From contig NZ_VFQF01000002.1 in assembly GCF_006717145.1 (NCBI RefSeq), positions 620,001-684,000 of the forward strand: DNA of 64,000 bases, written 5' to 3'. The DNA is from Humibacillus xanthopallidus. Its GTDB lineage: Bacteria; Actinomycetota; Actinomycetes; Actinomycetales; Dermatophilaceae. The notes beneath the pieces are model-generated. The model was not told where the DNA came from. It was given only the letters and a program-made list of their open reading frames with translations, and searched no databases. Position numbers and translations under genes: made by a program. How positions within the stretch are numbered: the first letter of the stretch is position 1; each line of letters begins with the position of its first letter. Below, piece by piece: positions 41,193 through 50,022 of the stretch.

Positions 41193-44100
41193 CGGTCCTC
41201 CTCGGTGGCGATGTCGACGCGTGCAGGGTCCGACCGCGGCACGAGACGGATGCCGACGGAGGGGCCCGCGTCAGGCTCCCGGCCGGCGCTGACGCTGCCC
41301 TGCATGGGTGTCGCCGTCACGAGGACGTGCTGGCTGACCCAGCGCCGCTGCCTCCGGTTGCGCGCGCTGTTCGCCGCAGCGGCGAGGACGACGACGGCGA
41401 GGGCGATCAGGAGCCATACGAACCAGCCCGGGCCGGTTGCGGGCGCCGCCGGCAGCGTGAAACCCACCTGCTTGATCGGGCGGCCGTCGATGGCGGTGAC
41501 CTGGGCGGTTCCGGTTCCTGGAGCGGAGCCGGCGCCGGCTCCGCCGGGTGGGTCGCCGGAGACCGTCGTGGCGGCGACGATGGTGCCATCGGCGGCGATC
41601 GTCGTGACGTCCTGCACCGCCCGGTCGTCGACGAGGACGACGACGGGACAGGTCGCGAAGCGTGAGGCGAAGACCCCGTCGACGCGCACCGACGCGGCGC
41701 CACCGTCGGCAGGCTGCGTCGTCACGGTCAGCGTCGTGAGGTCATCGGGCGCCACGAGGCAGGAGCCGGGGCCGGCCCGCACGTCGAGGGACGCCTGCCC
41801 CGTGAGCGTCGTCGCGGCCACCGCACGCAGGTCGGAGCGGGAGGACAGCGAGCGCGAGACGCTGACGCCGGCAGCGCGGGCAGTCACCTCGGGTCCGTGC
41901 GCGACGGCCGGGACGACGTCCAGGGGCGCGCCCCGGGCCATGCCCTGAGCCCTGCCCTGAGCCCTGGCGGGGGCCGCGCTCGCCACGCCGGTGAACGTGC
42001 CCGTCACCGTATGCGGCCCGGGGGTGGTCGCGACGCACGTGGCGCCTGCGCAGGACCCGTCCGGCGACATCACGAAGGTCGTCTGGCTCGTCAGGTCGGC
42101 GACCGGAGTGCCGAACGTGTCGACGCCGGTCGCGACGTAGGTGACTCCGGCGCCCGCGTCGGCCTGGGCGGTGCCGGGGCTCACCTGGATGTTCGCGACC
42201 ACGCCGGGCGTGCGGTCGGCCACCCCCCGCTTGGGGATGACCTCGACCGGCACGACGTCGGTGACCGCCCCGCCGGTGGTGTAGAGCGTCCCGGTCACCG
42301 TGTGCCTGCCCAGCTTTCCGGCCGAGCACGCCTGGTCGGTGCACTGCCCGTCGGGCGTGATCGCGAAGGCCGAGTAGCGGGTGAGGTCGGTGACGACGGC
42401 GCCGCCCTTCCCCACCCCGACGGCGGTGAAGGTCGCTGTCTGGTCGGGGCGGGTCTGGGCGAAGCGCGGGTTGAGCCGGATCCCGGTGATGTCGGTCGCG
42501 ACGACGAGCACGGCGGCGCTGGTGGTGACCGTGTCGGGGCCCAGGTCGGCTGAAGCCGTGACCGTGTGGGCTCCGACCTTGGCGGCCGAGCAGGTCTGGC
42601 CGGTGCAGGTGCCGTCCGGCCCGATGGCGACGGTCGTCGAGACCGTGAGCTCGGCGAGCCGGTTGCCGTAGCCGTCGGTGCCGTAGGCGCGGAAGGGCAC
42701 CTTCGCGCGGACGGTCGCGACCGCACTGGGCGGGTCGAGCTGAAGCTGCTGCAAAGGACCGGGGGTCACCCCGACGACCGCGGCGCCGCGCACCTGCGAC
42801 CCGCCCTCGGTGACGATGGCCGCGATCTCGTAGGTCTTCGCCCGGGTGGCCGTGCACGAGGCGCCCGTGCACCGGCCGGGTGCGGTCATCGTGAACGTGG
42901 CCCGGGCGGTCAGATCGCCGACCGGGTTGCCGAAGGTGTCCGTGCCCTGCGCCCGGACGTCCACCGGCTGCCCCGCCGAGACGTTGGCCCTTGACGGCGA
43001 GACCGTGAGCGTCGCGACCGGCCCGGGGTCGACGACGAGCGTGGCCGTGCCGGTGACCTGACGGCCGGCGACGTCGACGGTGCCTCGGACGGCATACTGC
43101 TGGGCCTTGGTCGCGGCGCAGGTCGAGCCGGTGCAGCTGCCCGGCGCCGACATCGTGAAGGCCGTGCGTCCGCTGACGTCGCCTAGCGGGTTGCCGAACC
43201 AGTCGGTGCCGACGGCGCGGAAGGACACCGCCCGGCCTGCGACGGCGCGCGCCTGCTGCGGGACGAGCGTCACCCGGCCCAGTGGTCCGGGCAGCACCCG
43301 GAGGGCCGCCGAGGCGCGGAACGTCCCGTCCGGGATCGTGACGGTGCCGACCACCGTCGCGGAGCCGGCTCGCGTCGTGGAGCACACGGGGCCGCTGCAC
43401 CGGCCCGGGGCCGTGATCCGGAAGGTGGTGAGGGCGGTGAGGTCGACGACCGTCCGGCCTGTCGCATCCAGGCCGCGGGCGGCATACGTCACCGTGCCGC
43501 CGGCGGTGATCGTCCGCGCCGACCCGTCGATGCGCACCGCGGTGACGTGGCTCGTCGAGGGCCCCGGCGTGGGAGTCGGACCGGGCTGCGGCATGGGACC
43601 CGGTGTCGGGGTGGGCGGTGGAGGAGGCGGAGGTGGTGGTGGAGGAGGTGGTGGTGGAGGCGGCGGCGGCGGAGGAGGCGGAGGGACGGGCTGGGGGCGG
43701 TGCTTCGGCACGACCTGCACCTCTGCGGTGCCGCGGACCGAGGTGCCGCCGCTCGCGAGAACGGCTGTGACAGTGTGCCGCCCGAGGTGGCTGGCCGCGC
43801 ACGTCGCCGCAACGCACGAGCCGTCCCGGTGCGCGAGGGCGCCGCCGGTAGCGGTGAACGAGATCGAGAACCTCGTGCCCGCCGTGACGTCGCCGAGGCG
43901 ACGGCCGGAGGCGTCGAGGGCCACCGCCGTGTAGGTCACCCGCTGGCCGGGCGTGACGAACGTGCGTCGTGGTGTGAGGACCAGCCGCGCCACCCGCGAC
44001 GCGGGCCGCGAAGTAGGCCCGGATCGCGTTGGGGCGGTGGGCGATCCGGCGTTCTTGACGGCTGTCTTGACGGTGGACTTCGACGTCGAGGTGCTGGTCT

Positions 44101-44281
44101 GCGTCGACGGCTTGGCCTTGCCCGGGTCGGCCAGGGCGGCACCTGAGCCGACGAGGCTGAGGGCCAGACCCGTCGCGGCGACGGAGGCGAGCAGCCGGCC
44201 CAACAGCGGATGGCCCGCGGCAGTCGGTCGCCGCGAGATCCTGGTTTCTGGCCCCCCGATGCTGTCAACACGACGCGGCAC
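41189..44281 (-). CDS. Exported repeat protein with polyproline linker and C-terminal membrane anchor
   Basis: A 1030-residue surface protein. The N-terminus has an arginine-rich signal peptide ending near SGAALA. It is followed by a Lys/Thr/Ser-rich stretch, a first repeat, an uninterrupted run of about 24 prolines and a PTPGP tail, then six more repeats. Each repeat of roughly 85-100 residues contains a C-x4-C motif (GSCTGSTCAATKAQQYAV and relatives) in an Ig-like (BIG-type) pattern; seven C-x4-C pairs are seen. One helix near the end (GWFVWLLIALAVVVLAAAANS) anchors it, leaving a cytoplasmic tail of about 60 residues. The GTG at 44281 has GGGAGG upstream. It may be an adhesin or spacer of the envelope; the ligand is unknown. 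Confidence 0.83.
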   Translation of the reverse strand: MPRRVDSIGGPETRISRRPTAAGHPLLGRLLASVAATGLALSLVGSGAALADPGKAKPSTQTSTSTSKSTVKTAVKNAGSPTAPTRSGPTSRPASRVARLVLTPRRTFVTPGQRVTYTAVALDASGRRLGDVTAGTRFSISFTATGGALAHRDGSCVAATCAASHLGRHTVTAVLASGGTSVRGTAEVQVVPKHRPQPVPPPPPPPPPPPPPPPPPPPPPPPPTPTPGPMPQPGPTPTPGPSTSHVTAVRIDGSARTITAGGTVTYAARGLDATGRTVVDLTALTTFRITAPGRCSGPVCSTTRAGSATVVGTVTIPDGTFRASAALRVLPGPLGRVTLVPQQARAVAGRAVSFRAVGTDWFGNPLGDVSGRTAFTMSAPGSCTGSTCAATKAQQYAVRGTVDVAGRQVTGTATLVVDPGPVATLTVSPSRANVSAGQPVDVRAQGTDTFGNPVGDLTARATFTMTAPGRCTGASCTATRAKTYEIAAIVTEGGSQVRGAAVVGVTPGPLQQLQLDPPSAVATVRAKVPFRAYGTDGYGNRLAELTVSTTVAIGPDGTCTGQTCSAAKVGAHTVTASADLGPDTVTTSAAVLVVATDITGIRLNPRFAQTRPDQTATFTAVGVGKGGAVVTDLTRYSAFAITPDGQCTDQACSAGKLGRHTVTGTLYTTGGAVTDVVPVEVIPKRGVADRTPGVVANIQVSPGTAQADAGAGVTYVATGVDTFGTPVADLTSQTTFVMSPDGSCAGATCVATTPGPHTVTGTFTGVASAAPARAQGRAQGMARGAPLDVVPAVAHGPEVTARAAGVSVSRSLSSRSDLRAVAATTLTGQASLDVRAGPGSCLVAPDDLTTLTVTTQPADGGAASVRVDGVFASRFATCPVVVLVDDRAVQDVTTIAADGTIVAATTVSGDPPGGAGAGSAPGTGTAQVTAIDGRPIKQVGFTLPAAPATGPGWFVWLLIALAVVVLAAAANSARNRRQRRWVSQHVLVTATPMQGSVSAGREPDAGPSVGIRLVPRSDPARVDIATEEDR

Positions 44282-44413
44282 TGGAGCCTCCCGCTGCTCA
44301 TTGCACACCCGAGAGGCACGCCCGCGGACGCGTTTGCACGGAATGGCCTGCAACGTGGGGAGATTGAGGTGGTTTATGTCTCCTCGACGGAGTCGTGACG
44401 TTCGTGGCGGCGC

Positions 44414-46768
44414 CTACTGCTGCGCCGCGTCACCGGCCCAGGGGTCCGGTCCGAGGCCCTTCGTGCACGCCCGAAGCGGGTGCCGCTCCTCCGTGAGCCT
44501 GCCCTCGTCCCACGGCTCGAACGCGTTGGAGATGTTGGCGAGGCCGGTCGACGCGAGCGCTGGGATGTTGCGCAGCAGCACGTTCTTGAACGTCGCGTCG
44601 TCCACCCAGGCGAGCCCCTCGGCGGTGTAGACCTCGGATCGGTAGTCGTCGGTGTAGAACCGGTCGCCGAGCAGCCGCCAGCTCGCGTTGAGGATGAAGA
44701 TCTGGAAGAGCGTCTCGCCGAAGCCGAAGGCGGTCGGCCGGTGTGCCTCCGTGAGCGTGCCGATGAGCAGGTCCATGTCGTCGACGTTGTCGCGGCCCTG
44801 GTCGTCGGTCCCGTAGAGGTCGCGCAGGTTGGCCACGACCTCCGCGTCGTCGATGAGGACGTCGAAGGTGTGGATCGGCTTGAGGCCGATCTCGCGCCGC
44901 AGCTGGTTGTAGGTCGGCACCCCGCGCTCGCGGTCGCGGTAGAGGTCGACGGAGCCCATGTCCATGACGCCGATCCCGGGCAGTGAGATGTCCTGCATCG
45001 ACGCGGGGTAGTTGTTGTTGACGAGCGCTCCCGGTGCCTGCTCGCCGAAGGTCCGGGCGAGCGCCTCCATGCCGTACGCGTGGATCATCCGCGGGGAGTT
45101 GGCGTGCCGCGTCCGCCCCAGCGGCACGTCGTCGTTGGGCGTGCCGTCGAGGTCCCTCACGTTGACGACGTCGGGCAGCAGCGAGTGCATGCGGTAGACG
45201 GCTGTGAACTCCTCGCTGAGGCCGTACTTCGCGAACGTGCCCTGCGGGTTGCCGACGATGCCGCCGAGCTCGCGGCTCGTGATCGGGATGTCCTCGAGCA
45301 CGTGCTTGTGCTTGCCGCCGAAGGCGTTGGTGATCAGGCCGTACCAGTTGCTCATCATCCCGTCGTTGAGCGAGTGGTTGGGCAGGATCGCGGGTGTCCA
45401 CTCGACGGTGTGGATCTTCGCCATGACCGCGGCGTTGACGAGCCGCGCCGTCTGGAAGAGCGTCTCGTCGTCCCAGTCGGGGTGGTGCTCGGCGAGCATG
45501 TCGCAGATCGCGTTGTGCTCCCGGACGAAGAGGGTGTGGAGCAGCCCGACCCCGACCCACCAGTTGCGGGTGAAGCCCGTGACCTCGGTGCCGGTCTCGG
45601 CGTCGGTGGGCAGCGTGCCCTCCTCGGTCACCGTCAGCCGGCCGCCCTCCATGGAGCGCACCCGCTGCTGGGTCTCCCAGTCGCTGCCGTAGAGCTGCGA
45701 CCCGTCCCACCAGTGCGTCACCTCGTTGAGGAACGTCGGCGGCAGCCCCTCGTCCTCCGGCCGTCGGGTCGGGTCGGCGTCGGACCGGTGGATGGTCAGG
45801 TGGTCGATGCCGTAGGAGCGCAGGGGGTCGTCCTCGGCGAGCGGGATCTCGGCCGTGAGGGTCGAGTCGTTCGAGCCGTGGCTGACCCAGTCGGAGTTCT
45901 GGAACTGGATCCACGCTGCCGCCCAGAGGTTGAGGAAGGGCACGGTCTTGCGCTCACCCTTCGTCGTGAGCAGTCGGCGGCTCAGCTCGCGCACGCTCAC
46001 GGGGTCGGTGGCTGGGTCGGCCGGCGGGTGGATGCCCGCGAGCCCGCGGTCGTCGCCCACGTTGTGGAAGAAGCGGGTGTATGCCGCCCCGACCATCGGG
46101 TCGTAGCGGCCGTCAGCGTCCTTGAGCAGGTAGTTCCACGACCCGTCGGCGCTGCGCCAGCGGTGCGCCCACTCGGGCGGCTCGGCGGCGTCCTCGACGT
46201 AGCCGGTCTTGGCGCCCTGCGGGTACGGGCGGACGAGGTTGTTCTCGAAGAGCGTCTCGCGCATGTAGGCGAGCCGGAGGATCTGGTACCACTTGCGCAT
46301 CGGCCCGGGCAGGCCCTCTCCGGCGGTGTACCAGTTGGTCCAGATGGGTCCGCTGACGCCTCCCCGCCCGGCGAGGCGCGTCAGGCCGTGGAAGACCACG
46401 GAGCCGCCGGTGCCGACCGCGCGGCCGACCGCCACGCGGACGGTGTCGCCGACGTCGTGCGGTGGGCGCGGGTTCGCTGCGGGCTTGGGCAAGTACGGCG
46501 GCGGCACGAGCGACTCGCCCGCGGCGACCTCCGCGTAGCGGGCGCGAAAGACCGGGGTCTGCTGCTCGCCGCGGCTCACGGCACTCGCGGCGGCGGTCTC
46601 GGCGCGTTGCAGCTTGTGCTCGAGGACGGCCCCGTCGAGGCCGGCCGCGATGGCCTCTCGGTAGGAGGCCGCGGCCTCCTCGTAGCGCTCGGCGAGCATG
46701 TGGAGGTCGCCTGCGGACACGGCGTTGCCGGGGAGGTCGCTGGCGGGGGTCGGCGCGGTGGTGGTCAT
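44414..46768 (-). CDS. Cyclooxygenase/alpha-dioxygenase-like haem protein with distal His replaced
   Basis: A 784-residue member of the animal haem peroxidase superfamily, closest by eye to fatty-acid alpha-dioxygenases. The catalytic Tyr525 and proximal haem-ligand His528 sit in AVYRMHSLLPD with the cyclooxygenase Y-x-x-H spacing. In the distal motif WIQFQNSDWVSHG the position matching the distal histidine of QFMIHDW is Ser292, while Gln288 and Asp293 remain. Residues 1-60 contain a TPR-like helical pair (LHMLAERYEEAAASYREAIAAGLDG). The family inserts oxygen into fatty acids. Its ATG overlaps the stop of the patatin-like lipase by 4 bp, so the lipase could supply its substrate. Confidence 0.85.
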   Translation of the reverse strand: MTTTAPTPASDLPGNAVSAGDLHMLAERYEEAAASYREAIAAGLDGAVLEHKLQRAETAAASAVSRGEQQTPVFRARYAEVAAGESLVPPPYLPKPAANPRPPHDVGDTVRVAVGRAVGTGGSVVFHGLTRLAGRGGVSGPIWTNWYTAGEGLPGPMRKWYQILRLAYMRETLFENNLVRPYPQGAKTGYVEDAAEPPEWAHRWRSADGSWNYLLKDADGRYDPMVGAAYTRFFHNVGDDRGLAGIHPPADPATDPVSVRELSRRLLTTKGERKTVPFLNLWAAAWIQFQNSDWVSHGSNDSTLTAEIPLAEDDPLRSYGIDHLTIHRSDADPTRRPEDEGLPPTFLNEVTHWWDGSQLYGSDWETQQRVRSMEGGRLTVTEEGTLPTDAETGTEVTGFTRNWWVGVGLLHTLFVREHNAICDMLAEHHPDWDDETLFQTARLVNAAVMAKIHTVEWTPAILPNHSLNDGMMSNWYGLITNAFGGKHKHVLEDIPITSRELGGIVGNPQGTFAKYGLSEEFTAVYRMHSLLPDVVNVRDLDGTPNDDVPLGRTRHANSPRMIHAYGMEALARTFGEQAPGALVNNNYPASMQDISLPGIGVMDMGSVDLYRDRERGVPTYNQLRREIGLKPIHTFDVLIDDAEVVANLRDLYGTDDQGRDNVDDMDLLIGTLTEAHRPTAFGFGETLFQIFILNASWRLLGDRFYTDDYRSEVYTAEGLAWVDDATFKNVLLRNIPALASTGLANISNAFEPWDEGRLTEERHPLRACTKGLGPDPWAGDAAQQ

Positions 46769-49404
46769 GCCGGTGTCCTCTCTGAGACGGGTGGTGGGTC
46801 GAGCGCAGGGGGTGGGGTGACGCGAACGGGTCGGGCAGCCCGGCGAGACCGTCGTCTGAGCTGGAACAGGGCGACCCAGCCGGCGGCGATCACGATCCCG
46901 GCGAGGATGAGCAGCGCGGTCACGACGGCGGCCCACACGGGCACGCCGGTCTGGCGCTGCACCACCGTGACGGCGAGGGCCCCGAGGGTGACGAGCCAGA
47001 AGAGGCCGACGAAGATCTGACGGCGTCGCACCGGGAGGTGCTGCCAGCGCCAGGCCAGCGTCGCGAGCGAGGAGACCGCCCCCGACAGGAGGCTGATGCC
47101 GCGCGGGGTCTCGTCCTTGAGCAGCGTCGCGGTCGTCGTGGCGGCGTTGAGCAGCAGGGCAGAGGCGCGCGGCATACCGACCTCGCCGGCCAGCCGCTCG
47201 ACGCCGACGTGGTTGAGGCCGAGCAGGCGCGCGAGCTCGTCCTGGCCGACTCCCGCGAGGCTCACCCGGCCGCTCGCGTCGTCGAGCGGGGTGCCGGCGG
47301 CGACGACGGCGTCCGCGAAGGCCTGGGCCTCCGGAGTGACGTTGGCCCCGGCCGTGCCGTCGTTGCCGATCTCGGCGGCGACGACGGGGAGCAGGTCGCG
47401 CAGGACGGCCGCCTCGATCGCGCGCAGGTGGTGGTCGAGCCGCCCGGTCCTCGTGAGCTCGTGGCCGCTTGCCTCGTCGAGCAGGCGCACGAGGCGCTCG
47501 GCGGCGTCGAGCCGCCCCCACATCCAGTCGTTGGCCCGCCACGACCGCTTGAGGAAGGCCGCGAAGTGCGCGAGCTGGACCCCGGCGAGCTTCTCGTCGG
47601 GGTCGTCCCGGCCGGCCGGGTCGATCGTCACGCGTTCGTCAGCGGTGAAGTGCGCCAGCCGGATCGTCTGGTCAGGGGGTGGGTCGGCGGGGCCGAAGGC
47701 CATCTCGATGACCTCGAACCCGAGGAGGAGGCGGCCCAGGCCCTCGGGTCCGGCCCCGTCGTAGAGCCGGACGAGGCCGGCGCACGTGCGAGTCGCCTCG
47801 GTCTGCGGCCCCGACACATGCGGTCGCACGGCGTCGACAAGCTGCCCCAGGTGCGCGCTGAGCCGGTCGACCAGGCCCTGGAGCTGGTCGACGTCGTCCG
47901 CGTCAGCCCAGCGCTGGAGGGCGATGACGACGGCGTCGTACGGCTCGTCGGGCAGATAGGAGATCTCCTCGAGGAGCAGGTCGTCGATGGAGCCGATCGT
48001 TCCGTAGGTGTCGGCGTCCTCGCGGATCGCACTCAGGCTGCGCTTGGTCGCGAGCAGCTTCGCGGCACTGGCGTCGTCGCCGGCCTCGGCGAGCACGAGG
48101 GCGCCGAGGTTGGTCCACGTGAGGAGCAGCGCTGCGAGCCGGCGCACGGGTGAGCCGCCCCAGGCGTCGCCGGCGCGCACGTCGTAGACGTCGGGCACCC
48201 AGGGCAGGACGACGGAGTCGGCGTCTCCGGCGATCCGGACGAGCTCGTCGGCCAGCCGGGGCGGCAGCCGGTCGGCCAGGCGCGAGAGCATCCGGTCGAC
48301 CGAGCGCCGGTGCCGGGCCGCGCGGTAGGACGGGAAGAGCGCCTCCGCGACTCCGCTGAAGCGGCCCCAGGCCGCGGCCGGCTCGAGCGCGCCGAGCTGC
48401 CCGAGGAAGGCGGCTCTGGCCGCGCGGCGGCTGTGCACGTCGTTGTTGAGGTCGCGCACCTCGCTGACGAACTGCGCCAGCGACTGGTTGCGCGGGATGC
48501 CGACGCTCGACCGGCTCATGGTCCGTCCGAGGAGCGGCTCGACGAGGTCACCGGACTCCTGGGTCGCTCCGCCGGGGTCCGGCACGACGAGGGCGAGGGC
48601 ACGGTGCACGCGCTCGCCCGCCGGCTGGCCGGCGATGGCCTCGACGGCGTTGCGAGCCGGCAGGTTGTTGAGCACCCCGCCGTCGACGAGGTAGGTCGGC
48701 ACGACGGTGCCGTCGACGGCGAGCGCGGGTGCGTGCCGCGCCTCGAAGAGCCCGGCGGGGATCGCGCTCGCCTCGAAGGCTCCCGGGAACGAGGCCGTCG
48801 ACCGGCAGGCCCGTGCCACCCGGGCGGAGGCCAGCGGGTCCTTGCTGAAGTGGAAGTCCTCGTCGGTGAAGCGGAACTCCACCGAGTGGTCGACCGTGCG
48901 CAGCACCGACTCGCCGTCGGAGATGCGCAGGACCTTGCCGTTGAGGTCGGTCGAGGTGAGCCGGATGTCGAGGGGTGGGTCGAGCACTATCTCCTCGCGC
49001 CCGCTGGCCGCCACCGACTCCAGGGCTCGTTGCAGGCTCGGGAGGAAGAACGTGTCGCCTCGGAGCAGCGACCGGATGCCGGCGGTCCGCGGTGGCTGGA
49101 GCAGCTGGGAGAAGTCGCCTGTCTCGATCCAGAGGTCTTGCAGCGCAACGAGATTCGGAGCATCGTTCGCCAGCCCGGTGGCGAGGAAGGCGCCGTTGAG
49201 GCCACCCGCGCTCGTGCCGACGACGACGTCGATCTCGACCGCGACGTCGAGCTCGTGGCACAGGTCGAGCCACTCCGGCTGTGCCTGCGGGTGGTCCTTG
49301 CCGGCACTGACGGCGCGCAGGAGCTCGTCGACCACCCCGCCGATCCAGATCGCGAGGCTCACGCCGCCGTTGAGGGCGAGCGCGAGCCGAACCTCTCGAA
49401 GCAT
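46765..49404 (-). CDS. Patatin-like phospholipase with DUF3376-type C-terminus
   Basis: An 879-residue protein. The patatin domain starts at the N-terminus with LALNGGVSLAIWIGGVVDEL (oxyanion-hole region). Nucleophile Ser65 lies in GTSAGGLNG, and the catalytic Asp lies in VDGGVLNNLPARNA. The middle 500 residues are mostly helical and match the patatin-like/DUF3376 architecture. Two membrane helices lie near the C-terminus (IFVGLFWLVTLGALAVTVV and AAVVTALLILAGIVIAAGWV). It should release fatty acids from membrane lipids. The ATG at 49404 has GGAGG upstream. Coupling to the dioxygenase-like gene by an ATGA overlap suggests a two-step lipid pathway. Confidence 0.88.
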   Translation of the reverse strand: MLREVRLALALNGGVSLAIWIGGVVDELLRAVSAGKDHPQAQPEWLDLCHELDVAVEIDVVVGTSAGGLNGAFLATGLANDAPNLVALQDLWIETGDFSQLLQPPRTAGIRSLLRGDTFFLPSLQRALESVAASGREEIVLDPPLDIRLTSTDLNGKVLRISDGESVLRTVDHSVEFRFTDEDFHFSKDPLASARVARACRSTASFPGAFEASAIPAGLFEARHAPALAVDGTVVPTYLVDGGVLNNLPARNAVEAIAGQPAGERVHRALALVVPDPGGATQESGDLVEPLLGRTMSRSSVGIPRNQSLAQFVSEVRDLNNDVHSRRAARAAFLGQLGALEPAAAWGRFSGVAEALFPSYRAARHRRSVDRMLSRLADRLPPRLADELVRIAGDADSVVLPWVPDVYDVRAGDAWGGSPVRRLAALLLTWTNLGALVLAEAGDDASAAKLLATKRSLSAIREDADTYGTIGSIDDLLLEEISYLPDEPYDAVVIALQRWADADDVDQLQGLVDRLSAHLGQLVDAVRPHVSGPQTEATRTCAGLVRLYDGAGPEGLGRLLLGFEVIEMAFGPADPPPDQTIRLAHFTADERVTIDPAGRDDPDEKLAGVQLAHFAAFLKRSWRANDWMWGRLDAAERLVRLLDEASGHELTRTGRLDHHLRAIEAAVLRDLLPVVAAEIGNDGTAGANVTPEAQAFADAVVAAGTPLDDASGRVSLAGVGQDELARLLGLNHVGVERLAGEVGMPRASALLLNAATTTATLLKDETPRGISLLSGAVSSLATLAWRWQHLPVRRRQIFVGLFWLVTLGALAVTVVQRQTGVPVWAAVVTALLILAGIVIAAGWVALFQLRRRSRRAARPVRVTPPPALDPPPVSERTPA

Positions 49405-49432
49405 CCAGCCTCCAGTCACCGGTAGCGGTCGG

Positions 49433-49456
49433 CGACACCGTCTTTCGACGGTATCG
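49433..49456. promoter_or_regulatory. Inverted repeat in the divergent patatin/SnoaL promoter region
   Basis: CGACACCGTC at 49433-49442 and GACGGTATCG at 49447-49456 are 10-bp arms with one mismatch around TTTC. The site lies in the 77-base gap between the two divergent operons, 29 bases from the lipase start and 26 from the SnoaL-like start. One regulator could control both. No regulator gene lies next to it. Confidence 0.62.
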
Positions 49457-49481
49457 ATCACGACCCCGCTTCCGCAGCCGT

Positions 49482-50018
49482 ATGCTCCGAATCGTGGCTG
49501 ACACCGACGTTCGGCTCGAGACTGTTCTCGAGCACATGCGGCTCGAGAACCTGCACGACTTCCCAGCATGCGCAGCGAAATTCGGCAAGGCGAAGTACGA
49601 GGTGCCGGCCGATGACATCGTCTACGACGGCGCCGACGCGGTGTGCGGGTTCCTCGACGAGAACAAGCTCGCCTTCCCCGACTTCCACTTCGAGCCGACC
49701 CGGGTCTCCCCGGCGCCGTCGACCGAGGTCGTCGTCGTCGAGGGACGGTTCCGCGGCACGCACCTCGGGGTGTGGCGCGGCTTGCCGGCGACGGGCCGCA
49801 AGGTCGACTTCCCGATGTGCCTCGTCTTCGAGTTCGAGGGCGACTCGATGGTCAGCGAGATCATCTACATGGACCTCTCGACCCCGCTCCAGCAGCTCGG
49901 TGTCGCGTTCAACCCCGACAGCGCCGAGTTCAAGCTGCAGACGGCCCTCAGCCACCCGATCACCCTCGGCCGCGCCATCATCGACAACCTGCGGGGCCGC
50001 TTCCGCCGGAAGACGTGA
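49482..50018 (+). CDS. SnoaL-like (NTF2-fold) protein
   Basis: A 178-residue protein of the SnoaL/NTF2-like fold: an N-terminal helix (LETVLEHMRLENLHDF), then strands with the typical VVVEGRFRGTHLGVWRGLPATGRKVDFPMCLVFEFEGDSMVSEIIYMD. Members include polyketide and ester cyclases and many small-molecule binders. The GTG at 49494 (MADTDVRLE) is a possible alternative start; neither has a clear ribosome-binding site. Being divergent from the lipase-dioxygenase pair across a shared palindrome, it may act on the oxygenated fatty acid. That is inference from position. Confidence 0.78.
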   Translation: MLRIVADTDVRLETVLEHMRLENLHDFPACAAKFGKAKYEVPADDIVYDGADAVCGFLDENKLAFPDFHFEPTRVSPAPSTEVVVVEGRFRGTHLGVWRGLPATGRKVDFPMCLVFEFEGDSMVSEIIYMDLSTPLQQLGVAFNPDSAEFKLQTALSHPITLGRAIIDNLRGRFRRKT

Positions 50019-50022
50019 CGCC

